Origin: Lachnospiraceae bacterium
GTDB lineage: Bacteria; Bacillota; Clostridia; Lachnospirales; Lachnospiraceae
DNA: 10,999 nt
NCBI GenBank assembly: GCA_021205045.1
Contig: JAJPYH010000219.1
Coordinates: forward strand, 1-10,999
Direction: 5' to 3'
In this document: piece by piece, positions 4,883 through 10,999 of the stretch
Layout: every line of letters begins with the position of its first letter
Position numbering within the stretch: the stretch's first letter is position 1
Notes under the pieces: generated by a model
The model's database searches: none
What the model saw: only the letters and a program-made list of their open reading frames with translations
What the model was told of the DNA's origin: nothing
Program-made: the position numbers and the translations under genes

Positions 4883-6367
4883 CTAAAAAGTAAAATAAAT
4901 AAACTGGGTGGAATCAAAATCCACGCCATAGACGCCGTAAACCAGGCAGCCCAGGATCAGGCCGATCACCACTGCCCAGCGAAACCACAGATTCTGGCGC
5001 AGCAGAAAATTCCCCAGATCCTCTTTTTTCCTCTCCCGGACAAGATCCACGAAAAATAACAGCACCAGCCCCGCCAGCAGAATGTGACATTCCATCCTGT
5101 CCAGCCCGAACTCATACAGGCTTCCATTAAAGAAATTCCAGGGATTCCACCGGGTAAAGAGCCGGTTGAGAAAATAAAGAGCCTGTTCCAGGTCCTCCGC
5201 CCTGAAAAAGATCCAGGCGAAGGTCACCAGCAGAAAGGTGAAAAGCATCTGCCCCAGCCGGTAGCTCTCCGCTTTTGTGTCCGTGTGGAGCAGACCATTG
5301 ATTTTCTCCCGCAGAGGTCTGGTCAGATCCCCGATCACCTGATAGCCTCCGTGCAGCCCACCCCAGATCACATAGGTCCAGTCCGCCCCGTGCCAGAGGC
5401 CGCTGAGCAGAAAGGTGATCATCACATTGACCTGCTGCCTGACTCTTCCCTTTCTGTTGCCGCCCAGCGGAATATAAAGATAATCCCGAAACCACCCGCT
5501 TAAGGAAATGTGCCATCTGCGCCAGAACTGCCGGATACTGGCCGCAAAATAAGGCGCGTTGAAATTTTCCATCAGGTCAAAGCCCATCAGCCTGGCCGCT
5601 CCGATGGCGATGGAGGAATATCCGGCAAAATCACAGTAAATCTCCAGCGAAAAAGCAAGGGCCGCAGCAATGGTTTCCACGGAGCCGCAGCTTGACAGAT
5701 TCTCCCAGACCTGATCCACAAAAATCGCCAACCGGTCCGCGATCACCACCTTCTGAAACATTCCCCAGCACATCAGAATAAAGCCCGAGGCGATCCTGTC
5801 ATAATCCCAGAGTCTGAGATTTTCCACATTTTTTACCTGCCTGAGCAGATTTTTGGAGCGCTCGATGGGACCTGCCACCAGCTGCGGAAAAAAGGAGACA
5901 AAAAGGGCGTATTTCAGCGGATTTTTCTCCGGCTCCACCTCGCCCCGGTACACATCCATGGTGTAGCTGAGGGCCTGAAAGGTATAGAAGGAAATGCCCA
6001 CCGGCAGCAGAATGTCAAAGGGATTCTCCACCATCTGCAGGTGAAAACGCGCCAGCACCAGATTCACATTCTCCAGCAGGAAATCAAAATATTTAAAGAA
6101 GAAAAGAATCCCCAGATTGCCGGCAAAGGACACCGCCACCACGGATTTTCGGGCCGCTTTGGAGGGAAAACGGGGGATCAGCAGGCCGCTGACCCAGGTA
6201 ATCAGGGTGGACGCAGCGATCAGCAGGGCGTACCTGGCGTTCCAGCTCATATGAAAATAATAGCTGGCAGCTAAGAGCCAGAGGTACCGCGCTCTTCTGG
6301 GAATGAAAAAATAGACCAATACGACGATTGGAAAAAAGATCAGGAAATCAATGGAATTAAACTGCAT
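4883..6367 (-). CDS. AlgI-like membrane-bound O-acyltransferase (MBOAT family)
   Basis: MBOAT proteins carry an acyl group across the membrane for transfer to an extracellular polymer; AlgI does this for alginate and DltB for D-alanine on teichoic acid. This 494-aa protein is full length, with many hydrophobic segments from residue 8 onward. Hallmarks are LPVGISFYTFQALSY near residue 120, FPQLVAGPIER near 160, the FWRRWHISLSGWFRDYLYIPLGG block near 280-305, and SGLWHGADWTYVIWGGLHG with the predicted catalytic His326 and second conserved His339. The C-terminus FIYFTF is typical of the AlgI-like branch. The ATG at 6365-6367 follows GGGG at 8-base spacing. It lies 74 bases after carB on the same strand and just before the SGNH gene. 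No dltA or dltC is present, so O-acetylation of a surface or secreted polysaccharide is likelier than D-alanylation. The substrate is unknown. Confidence 0.9.
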   Translation of the reverse strand: MQFNSIDFLIFFPIVVLVYFFIPRRARYLWLLAASYYFHMSWNARYALLIAASTLITWVSGLLIPRFPSKAARKSVVAVSFAGNLGILFFFKYFDFLLENVNLVLARFHLQMVENPFDILLPVGISFYTFQALSYTMDVYRGEVEPEKNPLKYALFVSFFPQLVAGPIERSKNLLRQVKNVENLRLWDYDRIASGFILMCWGMFQKVVIADRLAIFVDQVWENLSSCGSVETIAAALAFSLEIYCDFAGYSSIAIGAARLMGFDLMENFNAPYFAASIRQFWRRWHISLSGWFRDYLYIPLGGNRKGRVRQQVNVMITFLLSGLWHGADWTYVIWGGLHGGYQVIGDLTRPLREKINGLLHTDTKAESYRLGQMLFTFLLVTFAWIFFRAEDLEQALYFLNRLFTRWNPWNFFNGSLYEFGLDRMECHILLAGLVLLFFVDLVRERKKEDLGNFLLRQNLWFRWAVVIGLILGCLVYGVYGVDFDSTQFIYFTF

Positions 6368-6414
6368 GGGTGATACCCCGGCGGCACCAAAAGTGAAAGA
6401 CTCTCCATGCCGCC
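6368..6414 (-). promoter_or_regulatory. Hairpins in the carB-MBOAT gap covering the MBOAT ribosome binding site
   Basis: GGCGGCA (6380-6386) and TGCCGCC (6408-6414) form a perfect 7-bp GC-rich stem with a 21-base loop. Directly before the ATG, GGGT-GAT-ACCC (6368-6378) forms a second mini-hairpin that covers most of the GGGG Shine-Dalgarno. No T-run follows on the minus strand, so read-through from carB is not obviously stopped. I see no promoter in the 74-base gap. The structures may lower translation of the MBOAT gene relative to carB. Confidence 0.4.
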
Positions 6415-6441
6415 GCTTTCTTTCGTGTTATTTTCCTTTTA

Positions 6442-9400
6442 TTATCCTCTTGCGCTGTGATTCTTTTCTTTTGATATCTGCGCAATATCCACAAGATGCA
6501 GTTCCTCCTGCTTATGCTCCAGGCTGGTCACCAGCGCGTTAGCCGTATCCAGCGCGGTGATGCAGTACACCCCGGTCTCGATGGCCGTGCGGCGGATCAG
6601 AAAACCGTCCCTGTGCTTATTTCTCCCCTGGGTGGGCGTGTCGATGACCAGGTCAATTTTGTGACCCAGAATCAGATCCATGACGGTGGGCGATTCCTGA
6701 TGAATCTTATTGACCTTTCTGGCCTTGATGCCCGCCTCCTGCAGCACCCTGGCGGTGCTTCTGGTAGCGTAAATAATATAGCCCAGCTTGTCAAAGCGCT
6801 TGGCGATCTCCACGGTCTCGGGCTTGTCCGCGTCCTTCACCGTGATAATCATCTGCTTGTACTTGGGCAGATCCACGCCCGCGCCCAGGAAGGCCTTGTA
6901 GAGAGCCTCCTCAAAGGTGGGAGCGATGCCCAGGCACTCGCCGGTGGACTTCATCTCCGGCCCCAGGCTGATCTCCGCGCCCCGGATTTTTTCAAAGGAA
7001 AAGACCGGCATCTTGATGGCAAAATAGGGGGCCTCCGGCTGGATCCCGGGCTCATAGCCCATCCCCCGGATGGTCTCCCCCAGGATGGCCCGGGTAGCCA
7101 GATCCACAATGGGAATGCCGGTAACCTTGCTGATGTAGGGCACCGTGCGGGAGGAACGGGGATTGACCTCGATCACATACACATCCTCGCCGATGACGAT
7201 GAACTGGATGTTGATCATGCCCTTCACATGAAGAGCCATGGCAAGCCTTCTGGTGTACTCTCCCAGCTTCTCCTTCACCGTGGGCGTCAGGGAGGGTGCC
7301 GGATAAACAGAGATGGAGTCCCCGGAATGAACGCCGGTTCTCTCAATGTGCTCCATGATGCCCGGAATTAAGATGTCCGTGCCGTCGCAGACCGCGTCCA
7401 CCTCCACTTCCTTGCCCATCAGGTATTTGTCCACCAGAATGGGATGATCCTGGGCGATGCGGTTGATGATGGCCATGAATTCCTCAATCTCCTGATCGCA
7501 GGTGGCAATCTGCATGCCCTGGCCGCCCAGCACATAGGAGGGTCTGACCAGCACCGGATAGCCCAGCCGGTTGGCCACTTCTTTGGCCTCCTCGGCGGTG
7601 AAAACCGTGCCTCCGGCCGCCCTGGGAATCTGTGTTTTCTCCAGGATCTCATCGAACAGCTCCCGGTCCTCGGCGGCGTCCACGTCCTCCGCCTTTGTGC
7701 CCAGAATGGGAACGCCCATTTTCATCAGGGATTCGGTCAGCTTGATGGCGGTCTGTCCGCCGAACTGCACCACCGCGCCGTCGGGCTTTTCCACCCGCAC
7801 CACATTCTCCACATCCTCCGGTGTCAGCGGCTCAAAGTACAGCTTGTCCGCGATATCAAAGTCGGTGGAAACGGTCTCCGGGTTATTATTGATAATAATG
7901 GTCTCATATCCTGCTCTGGCAAAGGACCAGGTGGTGTGCACGGAGCAGTAATCAAACTCCACGCCCTGGCCGATGCGGATGGGGCCGGAGCCTAAGACCA
8001 GCACCTTTTTGCGGTCTGAAGTCTCCTCCACCTCCGTCTCAGATCCAAAGACAGAATAATAATAGGGGGTGGCCGCCTCAAACTCCGCGGCGCAGGTATC
8101 CACCATCTTGAAGGCCGCCACGATGCCGTTGTCATAACGCAGCTTTCTGACGTCCTCTTCTGTCCTTTTGCTGATCCTGGCGATCACGGAGTCCGGAAAC
8201 TCCATCCGTTTGGCTTCCTTTAAAAGCTCCGGGGTCAGCTCCTCTGAGGCCAGGCGCTTCTCCATCTCCACCAGAACGGCGATTTTGTCGATAAACCACA
8301 GGTCATACTGGGTAATCTCGTGAATCACCTCTTCACTGACGCCCTGGCGAATGGCCTCCGCGATGACCCAGATGCGCTGGTCATCCACAATTTTCAGCCG
8401 ATCCAACAGCTCCTCCCCTGTCAGATGGGAGAAATCATAGCTTAACAGGCAGTCCACATGCTGCTCCAGAGAGCGGATGGCCTTCATCAGCGCTCCCTCA
8501 AAGTTGTCGCAGATGCTCATGACCTCGCCGGTGGCCTTCATCTGGGTGGTCAGGGTGTGCTTGGCCGTGATAAACTTATCGAAGGGCAGGCGGGGCATTT
8601 TGACCACGCAATAGTCTAACGCCGGCTCAAAGCTGGCGTAGGTTTTGCCGGTAATTGCATTTTTTATTTCATCCAGAGTGTATCCCAGGGCAATTTTTGC
8701 AGCCACCTTTGCAATGGGGTAGCCGGTGGCCTTGCTGGCCAGGGCCGAGGAACGGCTCACTCTGGGGTTGACCTCGATGACGCAGTATTCAAAGCTGGTG
8801 GGATGCAGGGCAAACTGCACGTTGCAGCCGCCGGTGATTTTCAGCTCGTTGATGATCTTCAGAGCGGAGGTGCGCAGCATCTGGTATTCCTTGTCGGACA
8901 GAGTCTGGGAAGGAGCCACCACAATGGAGTCGCCGGTATGCACGCCCACCGGGTCGATATTTTCCATGTTGCAGACGGTGATGCAGTTGCCCTTACCGTC
9001 CCGCATGACCTCATACTCGATCTCCTTCCAGCCGGCGATGCAGCGCTCCACCAGCACCTGCCCCACCCGGGACAGACGCAGACCATTTTCCAGGATTTCC
9101 TCCAGCTCCGGCTGATTGTGGGCGATGCCGCCGCCGGAGCCGCCCAGGGTGTAGGCCGGGCGCAGCACCACAGGATAGCCGATGAGGTTAGTGAAGGCAA
9201 TTCCCTCCTCCACGCTCTCCACCACCTTCGAGGCGGCGCAGGGCTCTCCGATGCGCTCCATCAGATCCTTAAATTCCTGGCGTCCCTCGGCGTTTCTGAT
9301 GGTCTCCGCGGTGGTGCCAAGGAGAGTCACATTATGCTCCTTCAAAAAGCCGCTCTCCTCCAGCTCCATGCCTAAGTTTAATCCGGCCTGGCCGCCCATA

Positions 9401-9666
9401 TTGGGCAGGATGGAATCGGGTTTTTCCTTTAAAATAATCTGCTCTAAGACTCTGGCGGTCAGCGGTTCGATGTAAACCTTATCCGCAATATCTCCGTCCG
9501 TCATGATGGTGGCCGGGTTGGAGTTCACCAGGATGACCTCCACGCCCTCCTCCTTTAAGGAGCGGCAGGCCTGGGTTCCCGCATAGTCAAACTCCGCCGC
9601 CTGTCCGATCACGATGGGGCCGGAGCCGATCACCATTACGCGCTTTACATCTGGGTTCTTTGGCAT
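6442..9666 (-). CDS. carB: Carbamoyl-phosphate synthase large subunit
   Basis: CarB makes carbamoyl phosphate from bicarbonate, two ATP and ammonia channelled from CarA, feeding pyrimidine and arginine synthesis in the cytoplasm. At 1074 aa it is full length. The N-terminal half (about 1-400) begins with GSGPIVIGQAAEFDYAGTQA at residue 14 and contains the first ATP-grasp domain, with the glycine-rich loop YTLGGSGGG near 170. The oligomerisation region lies at about 400-550. The second, homologous synthetase half restarts with GSGPIRIGQGVEFDY near residue 554 and carries the carbamate-phosphorylating ATP-grasp domain. The MGS-like allosteric domain begins at about 940, with ATRSTARVLQEAGI and DTPTQGRNKHRDG, where effectors such as UMP or ornithine bind in relatives. 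Its ATG is one base after the carA stop and its ribosome binding site lies inside carA, indicating translational coupling. Confidence 0.97.
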   Translation of the reverse strand: MPKNPDVKRVMVIGSGPIVIGQAAEFDYAGTQACRSLKEEGVEVILVNSNPATIMTDGDIADKVYIEPLTARVLEQIILKEKPDSILPNMGGQAGLNLGMELEESGFLKEHNVTLLGTTAETIRNAEGRQEFKDLMERIGEPCAASKVVESVEEGIAFTNLIGYPVVLRPAYTLGGSGGGIAHNQPELEEILENGLRLSRVGQVLVERCIAGWKEIEYEVMRDGKGNCITVCNMENIDPVGVHTGDSIVVAPSQTLSDKEYQMLRTSALKIINELKITGGCNVQFALHPTSFEYCVIEVNPRVSRSSALASKATGYPIAKVAAKIALGYTLDEIKNAITGKTYASFEPALDYCVVKMPRLPFDKFITAKHTLTTQMKATGEVMSICDNFEGALMKAIRSLEQHVDCLLSYDFSHLTGEELLDRLKIVDDQRIWVIAEAIRQGVSEEVIHEITQYDLWFIDKIAVLVEMEKRLASEELTPELLKEAKRMEFPDSVIARISKRTEEDVRKLRYDNGIVAAFKMVDTCAAEFEAATPYYYSVFGSETEVEETSDRKKVLVLGSGPIRIGQGVEFDYCSVHTTWSFARAGYETIIINNNPETVSTDFDIADKLYFEPLTPEDVENVVRVEKPDGAVVQFGGQTAIKLTESLMKMGVPILGTKAEDVDAAEDRELFDEILEKTQIPRAAGGTVFTAEEAKEVANRLGYPVLVRPSYVLGGQGMQIATCDQEIEEFMAIINRIAQDHPILVDKYLMGKEVEVDAVCDGTDILIPGIMEHIERTGVHSGDSISVYPAPSLTPTVKEKLGEYTRRLAMALHVKGMINIQFIVIGEDVYVIEVNPRSSRTVPYISKVTGIPIVDLATRAILGETIRGMGYEPGIQPEAPYFAIKMPVFSFEKIRGAEISLGPEMKSTGECLGIAPTFEEALYKAFLGAGVDLPKYKQMIITVKDADKPETVEIAKRFDKLGYIIYATRSTARVLQEAGIKARKVNKIHQESPTVMDLILGHKIDLVIDTPTQGRNKHRDGFLIRRTAIETGVYCITALDTANALVTSLEHKQEELHLVDIAQISKEKNHSARG

Positions 9667-9680
9667 ATCAACGCACCTCC
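9667..9680 (-). promoter_or_regulatory. carB ribosome binding site embedded in the end of carA
   Basis: GGAGGTG (9674-9680) is a near-perfect Shine-Dalgarno lying in the last codons of carA. It is followed by the carA stop TGA (9668-9670), a single T and the carB ATG (9664-9666). This layout supports equimolar coupled synthesis of the two subunits. Confidence 0.85.
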
Positions 9681-10852
9681 ATCATCTGAATAAATTTGTC
9701 AAACAGGCTGCCGGAATCCTGGGGGCCGGGACAGGCCTCCGGATGGAACTGCACTGTGAAAATATTTTTGCCGGTGTACTTTAAGCCCTCGTTGGTGCCG
9801 TCGTTGACATTGACAAAGGCAGGCACGGCCACCGCCGGGTCCAGCTTCTCCATGTCCACCACATAGCCATGGTTCTGGGAGGAAATATAGACTCTGCCGG
9901 TCTCTAACTCCTTCACCGGATGGTTGCCGCCCCGGTGACCGTATTTTAATTTATAAGTATCCGCGCCGGTGGCCAGGGCCATCAGCTGATGTCCCAGACA
10001 GATGGCGAAGATGGGCGCGTCGGATTTGTATAATTTATAAATCTCGTCAATGATGGCGCCGCAGTCCTTGGGGTCGCCGGGTCCGTTGGAGAGCATGATG
10101 CCGTCAGGCTTATCCGACAATATCTCAATGGCCGGCGTTCTGGCCGGGTAGACAGTCACATCGCAGCCGCGGGCTGCCAGGGAAGCGGCGATATTTTTCT
10201 TGGCGCCCAGGTCCAACAGGGCCACCTTTTTGCCTTTTCCGTTCAGGGTGCGCACAAGAGAGGGCCTTTTCTCACGAACGCCCGCCTGATAAGCTTCCGG
10301 ATCAAAGTCCGCGCTGCCGCTCAAGGGTCCGTTGTCTTCCAGCTTTAATACGCCGGGCACATAATAGGGCTCGTCGCAGGTCACCTGGTCCACCACGTTT
10401 CCGGTTCTGTAGGCATGAAGCCTGGGCAGAATCCTCTCCAGGTCGTAGCCTTCGTCAGTGGTAATCATGCCGTTCATGGTGCCTTTTTCCCGAAGGATTC
10501 TGGTCAGAGCCCGGGTATCGATTCCGGCGATGCCGGGGATGCCGTATTGCTCCATAAATTCCTGTAAAGACAGGTCGCAGCGGAAATTGCTGGGGACTCT
10601 GGAGACCTCTCTGACGATGAAGCCGTCCGGCCAGGGGCGTCTGGACTCCATATCGTCCAGGCAGACGCCGTAGTTGCCGATGAGAGGATAGGTCATGCAG
10701 ACCGCCTGACCCGCGTAGGAGGGATCTGTCAGAACCTCCAGGTATCCCGCCATGGAGGTGTTGAATACGATTTCGCTGACGATTTCTTTGTCGGTGCCGA
10801 AGTGGGTTCCTGTGAATACTGTGCCGTCTTCCAATATCAAAAATGCTTTCAT
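9668..10852 (-). CDS. carA: Carbamoyl-phosphate synthase small (glutaminase) subunit
   Basis: CarA hydrolyses glutamine and passes the ammonia through a tunnel to CarB. The product is 394 aa. Residues 1-150 form the CPSase small-chain N-terminal domain (LEDGTVFTGTHFG, FNTSMAGYLEVLTDPSYAGQ). A class I glutamine amidotransferase domain follows from about 210, with nucleophile Cys285 in FAICLGHQ, and His370 and Glu372 in FHPEACPGP completing the triad. It is slightly longer than the E. coli protein (382 aa), with extra residues around 180-205 before the amidotransferase domain. The ATG at 10850-10852 is chosen because AGGTGA lies four bases upstream; the frame can be extended ten codons to a TTG at 10882, but that start lacks a ribosome binding site and would nearly abut the predicted transcription start. 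The gene has its own consensus promoter at 10891-10919. Confidence 0.96.
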   Translation of the reverse strand: MKAFLILEDGTVFTGTHFGTDKEIVSEIVFNTSMAGYLEVLTDPSYAGQAVCMTYPLIGNYGVCLDDMESRRPWPDGFIVREVSRVPSNFRCDLSLQEFMEQYGIPGIAGIDTRALTRILREKGTMNGMITTDEGYDLERILPRLHAYRTGNVVDQVTCDEPYYVPGVLKLEDNGPLSGSADFDPEAYQAGVREKRPSLVRTLNGKGKKVALLDLGAKKNIAASLAARGCDVTVYPARTPAIEILSDKPDGIMLSNGPGDPKDCGAIIDEIYKLYKSDAPIFAICLGHQLMALATGADTYKLKYGHRGGNHPVKELETGRVYISSQNHGYVVDMEKLDPAVAVPAFVNVNDGTNEGLKYTGKNIFTVQFHPEACPGPQDSGSLFDKFIQMMEVR

Positions 10853-10890
10853 AAGCTCACCTTTCTCCCTGAAGCTGCTCAAACCAAATA

Positions 10891-10919
10891 ATTATACCAT
10901 GCCCTTAAAAAAAGGACAA
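10891..10919 (-). promoter_or_regulatory. Sigma-A promoter of carAB
   Basis: On the minus strand, TTGTCC (10914-10919, 4/6) and a perfect TATAAT (10891-10896) are exactly 17 bases apart. Transcription should begin near 10884, giving a leader of only about 32 bases. That leaves no room for a PyrR-type attenuator downstream of this promoter, and I see no PyrR-binding-loop sequence. The -35 lies within the descending arm of the terminator at 10907-10945. Confidence 0.75.
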
Positions 10920-10945
10920 CGGAATTTTGACTCCATCGTCCTTTT
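10907..10945 (-). terminator. Rho-independent terminator upstream of carA
   Basis: On the minus strand a 14-bp stem (10932-10945 with 10910-10923, two G-U pairs, otherwise perfect) encloses an 8-base loop and ends in seven consecutive Ts (10907-10913). It most simply ends transcription of an unseen gene to the right of the window. If transcription started further upstream and was meant to reach carA, the same structure would act as an attenuator. On the plus strand the exit is TTTTATATA, so weak bidirectional activity is possible. Confidence 0.75.
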
Positions 10946-10977
10946 ATATAAGCCATTTATGATAATGTCCTTATATA
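10945..10977. repeat. 8-bp inverted repeat abutting the terminator
   Basis: TATATAAG (10945-10952) and CTTATATA (10970-10977) are exact reverse complements with a 17-base loop, sharing one base with the terminator stem. It is AT-rich and lies in the probable 3' region of the upstream gene. Nearby, GATAATGTCC (10961-10970) and GAAAATGTCC (10985-10994) form an imperfect direct repeat 24 bp apart. The function is unknown. Confidence 0.35.
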
Positions 10978-10999
10978 CCACAAGAGAAAATGTCCCAAA

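Noticed and set aside
6496..7371. Long plus-strand open frames opposite carB (also 7444-7995, 8803-9375) and opposite nrdD (422-1069, 1907-2284)
   Set aside because: They are antisense shadows of well-conserved genes, produced by GC-rich codon use, and have no recognisable motifs.
10853..10882. Ten-codon extension of carA from a TTG at 10882
   Set aside because: The predicted transcription start is near 10884, leaving no room for a ribosome binding site. The ATG at 10852 has AGGTGA and begins the conserved CarA N-terminus.
10853..10945. PyrR- or T-box-type attenuator controlling carAB
   Set aside because: A consensus promoter lies downstream of the hairpin and leaves a leader of only about 32 bases. 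No PyrR-binding-loop or T-box sequence was seen.
1..10999. CRISPR array, tRNA, rRNA, phage or defence genes
   Set aside because: No regularly spaced direct repeats, no recognisable RNA gene and no protein motif of these kinds were seen on either strand.

Overview
The window looks like chromosomal DNA from an anaerobic Firmicute, most likely a clostridium of the Lachnospiraceae type. The evidence is the class III (oxygen-sensitive) ribonucleotide reductase, consensus sigma-A promoters, GGAGG-type ribosome binding sites, and the style of the CarA/CarB and MBOAT proteins. The genus cannot be fixed from the sequence. All six genes I accept lie on the minus strand, so transcription runs from high to low coordinates.

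From right to left: positions 10907-10999 hold a rho-independent terminator for an unseen upstream gene, and a consensus promoter for carA whose -35 box lies inside that terminator. carA (9668-10852) and carB (6442-9666) are one base apart and translationally coupled; they make carbamoyl phosphate for pyrimidines and arginine. After 74 bases comes an AlgI-like membrane-bound O-acyltransferase (4883-6367). After a further 171-base gap that folds on itself comes a membrane-anchored SGNH-hydrolase-like protein (3290-4711). These last two are the usual pair for O-acylating a cell-surface polymer, and no promoter is visible between them and carB.

The 696 bases between the SGNH gene and nrdD hold no convincing gene but are full of structure: a roughly 156-base near-perfect foldback (3109-3264), then a 280-base element (2785-3064) with 17-base terminal inverted repeats and a 9-base flanking direct repeat, as expected of a transposed miniature element. 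Directly beside that element is the nrdD control region, with a sigma-A promoter and two NrdR-box-like sites exactly 32 bp apart. nrdD (416-2593) encodes the anaerobic ribonucleoside-triphosphate reductase; its usual partner nrdG is not in the window. The left end (1-415) is visibly AT-rich and carries a small two-helix membrane protein gene with its own promoter and a leader hairpin.

The coding content is mostly housekeeping. The part least explained by known genes is the set of long foldback sequences in the gaps (2785-3064, 3109-3264 and 4737-4850). I see no defence system, CRISPR array, phage gene, tRNA or rRNA.
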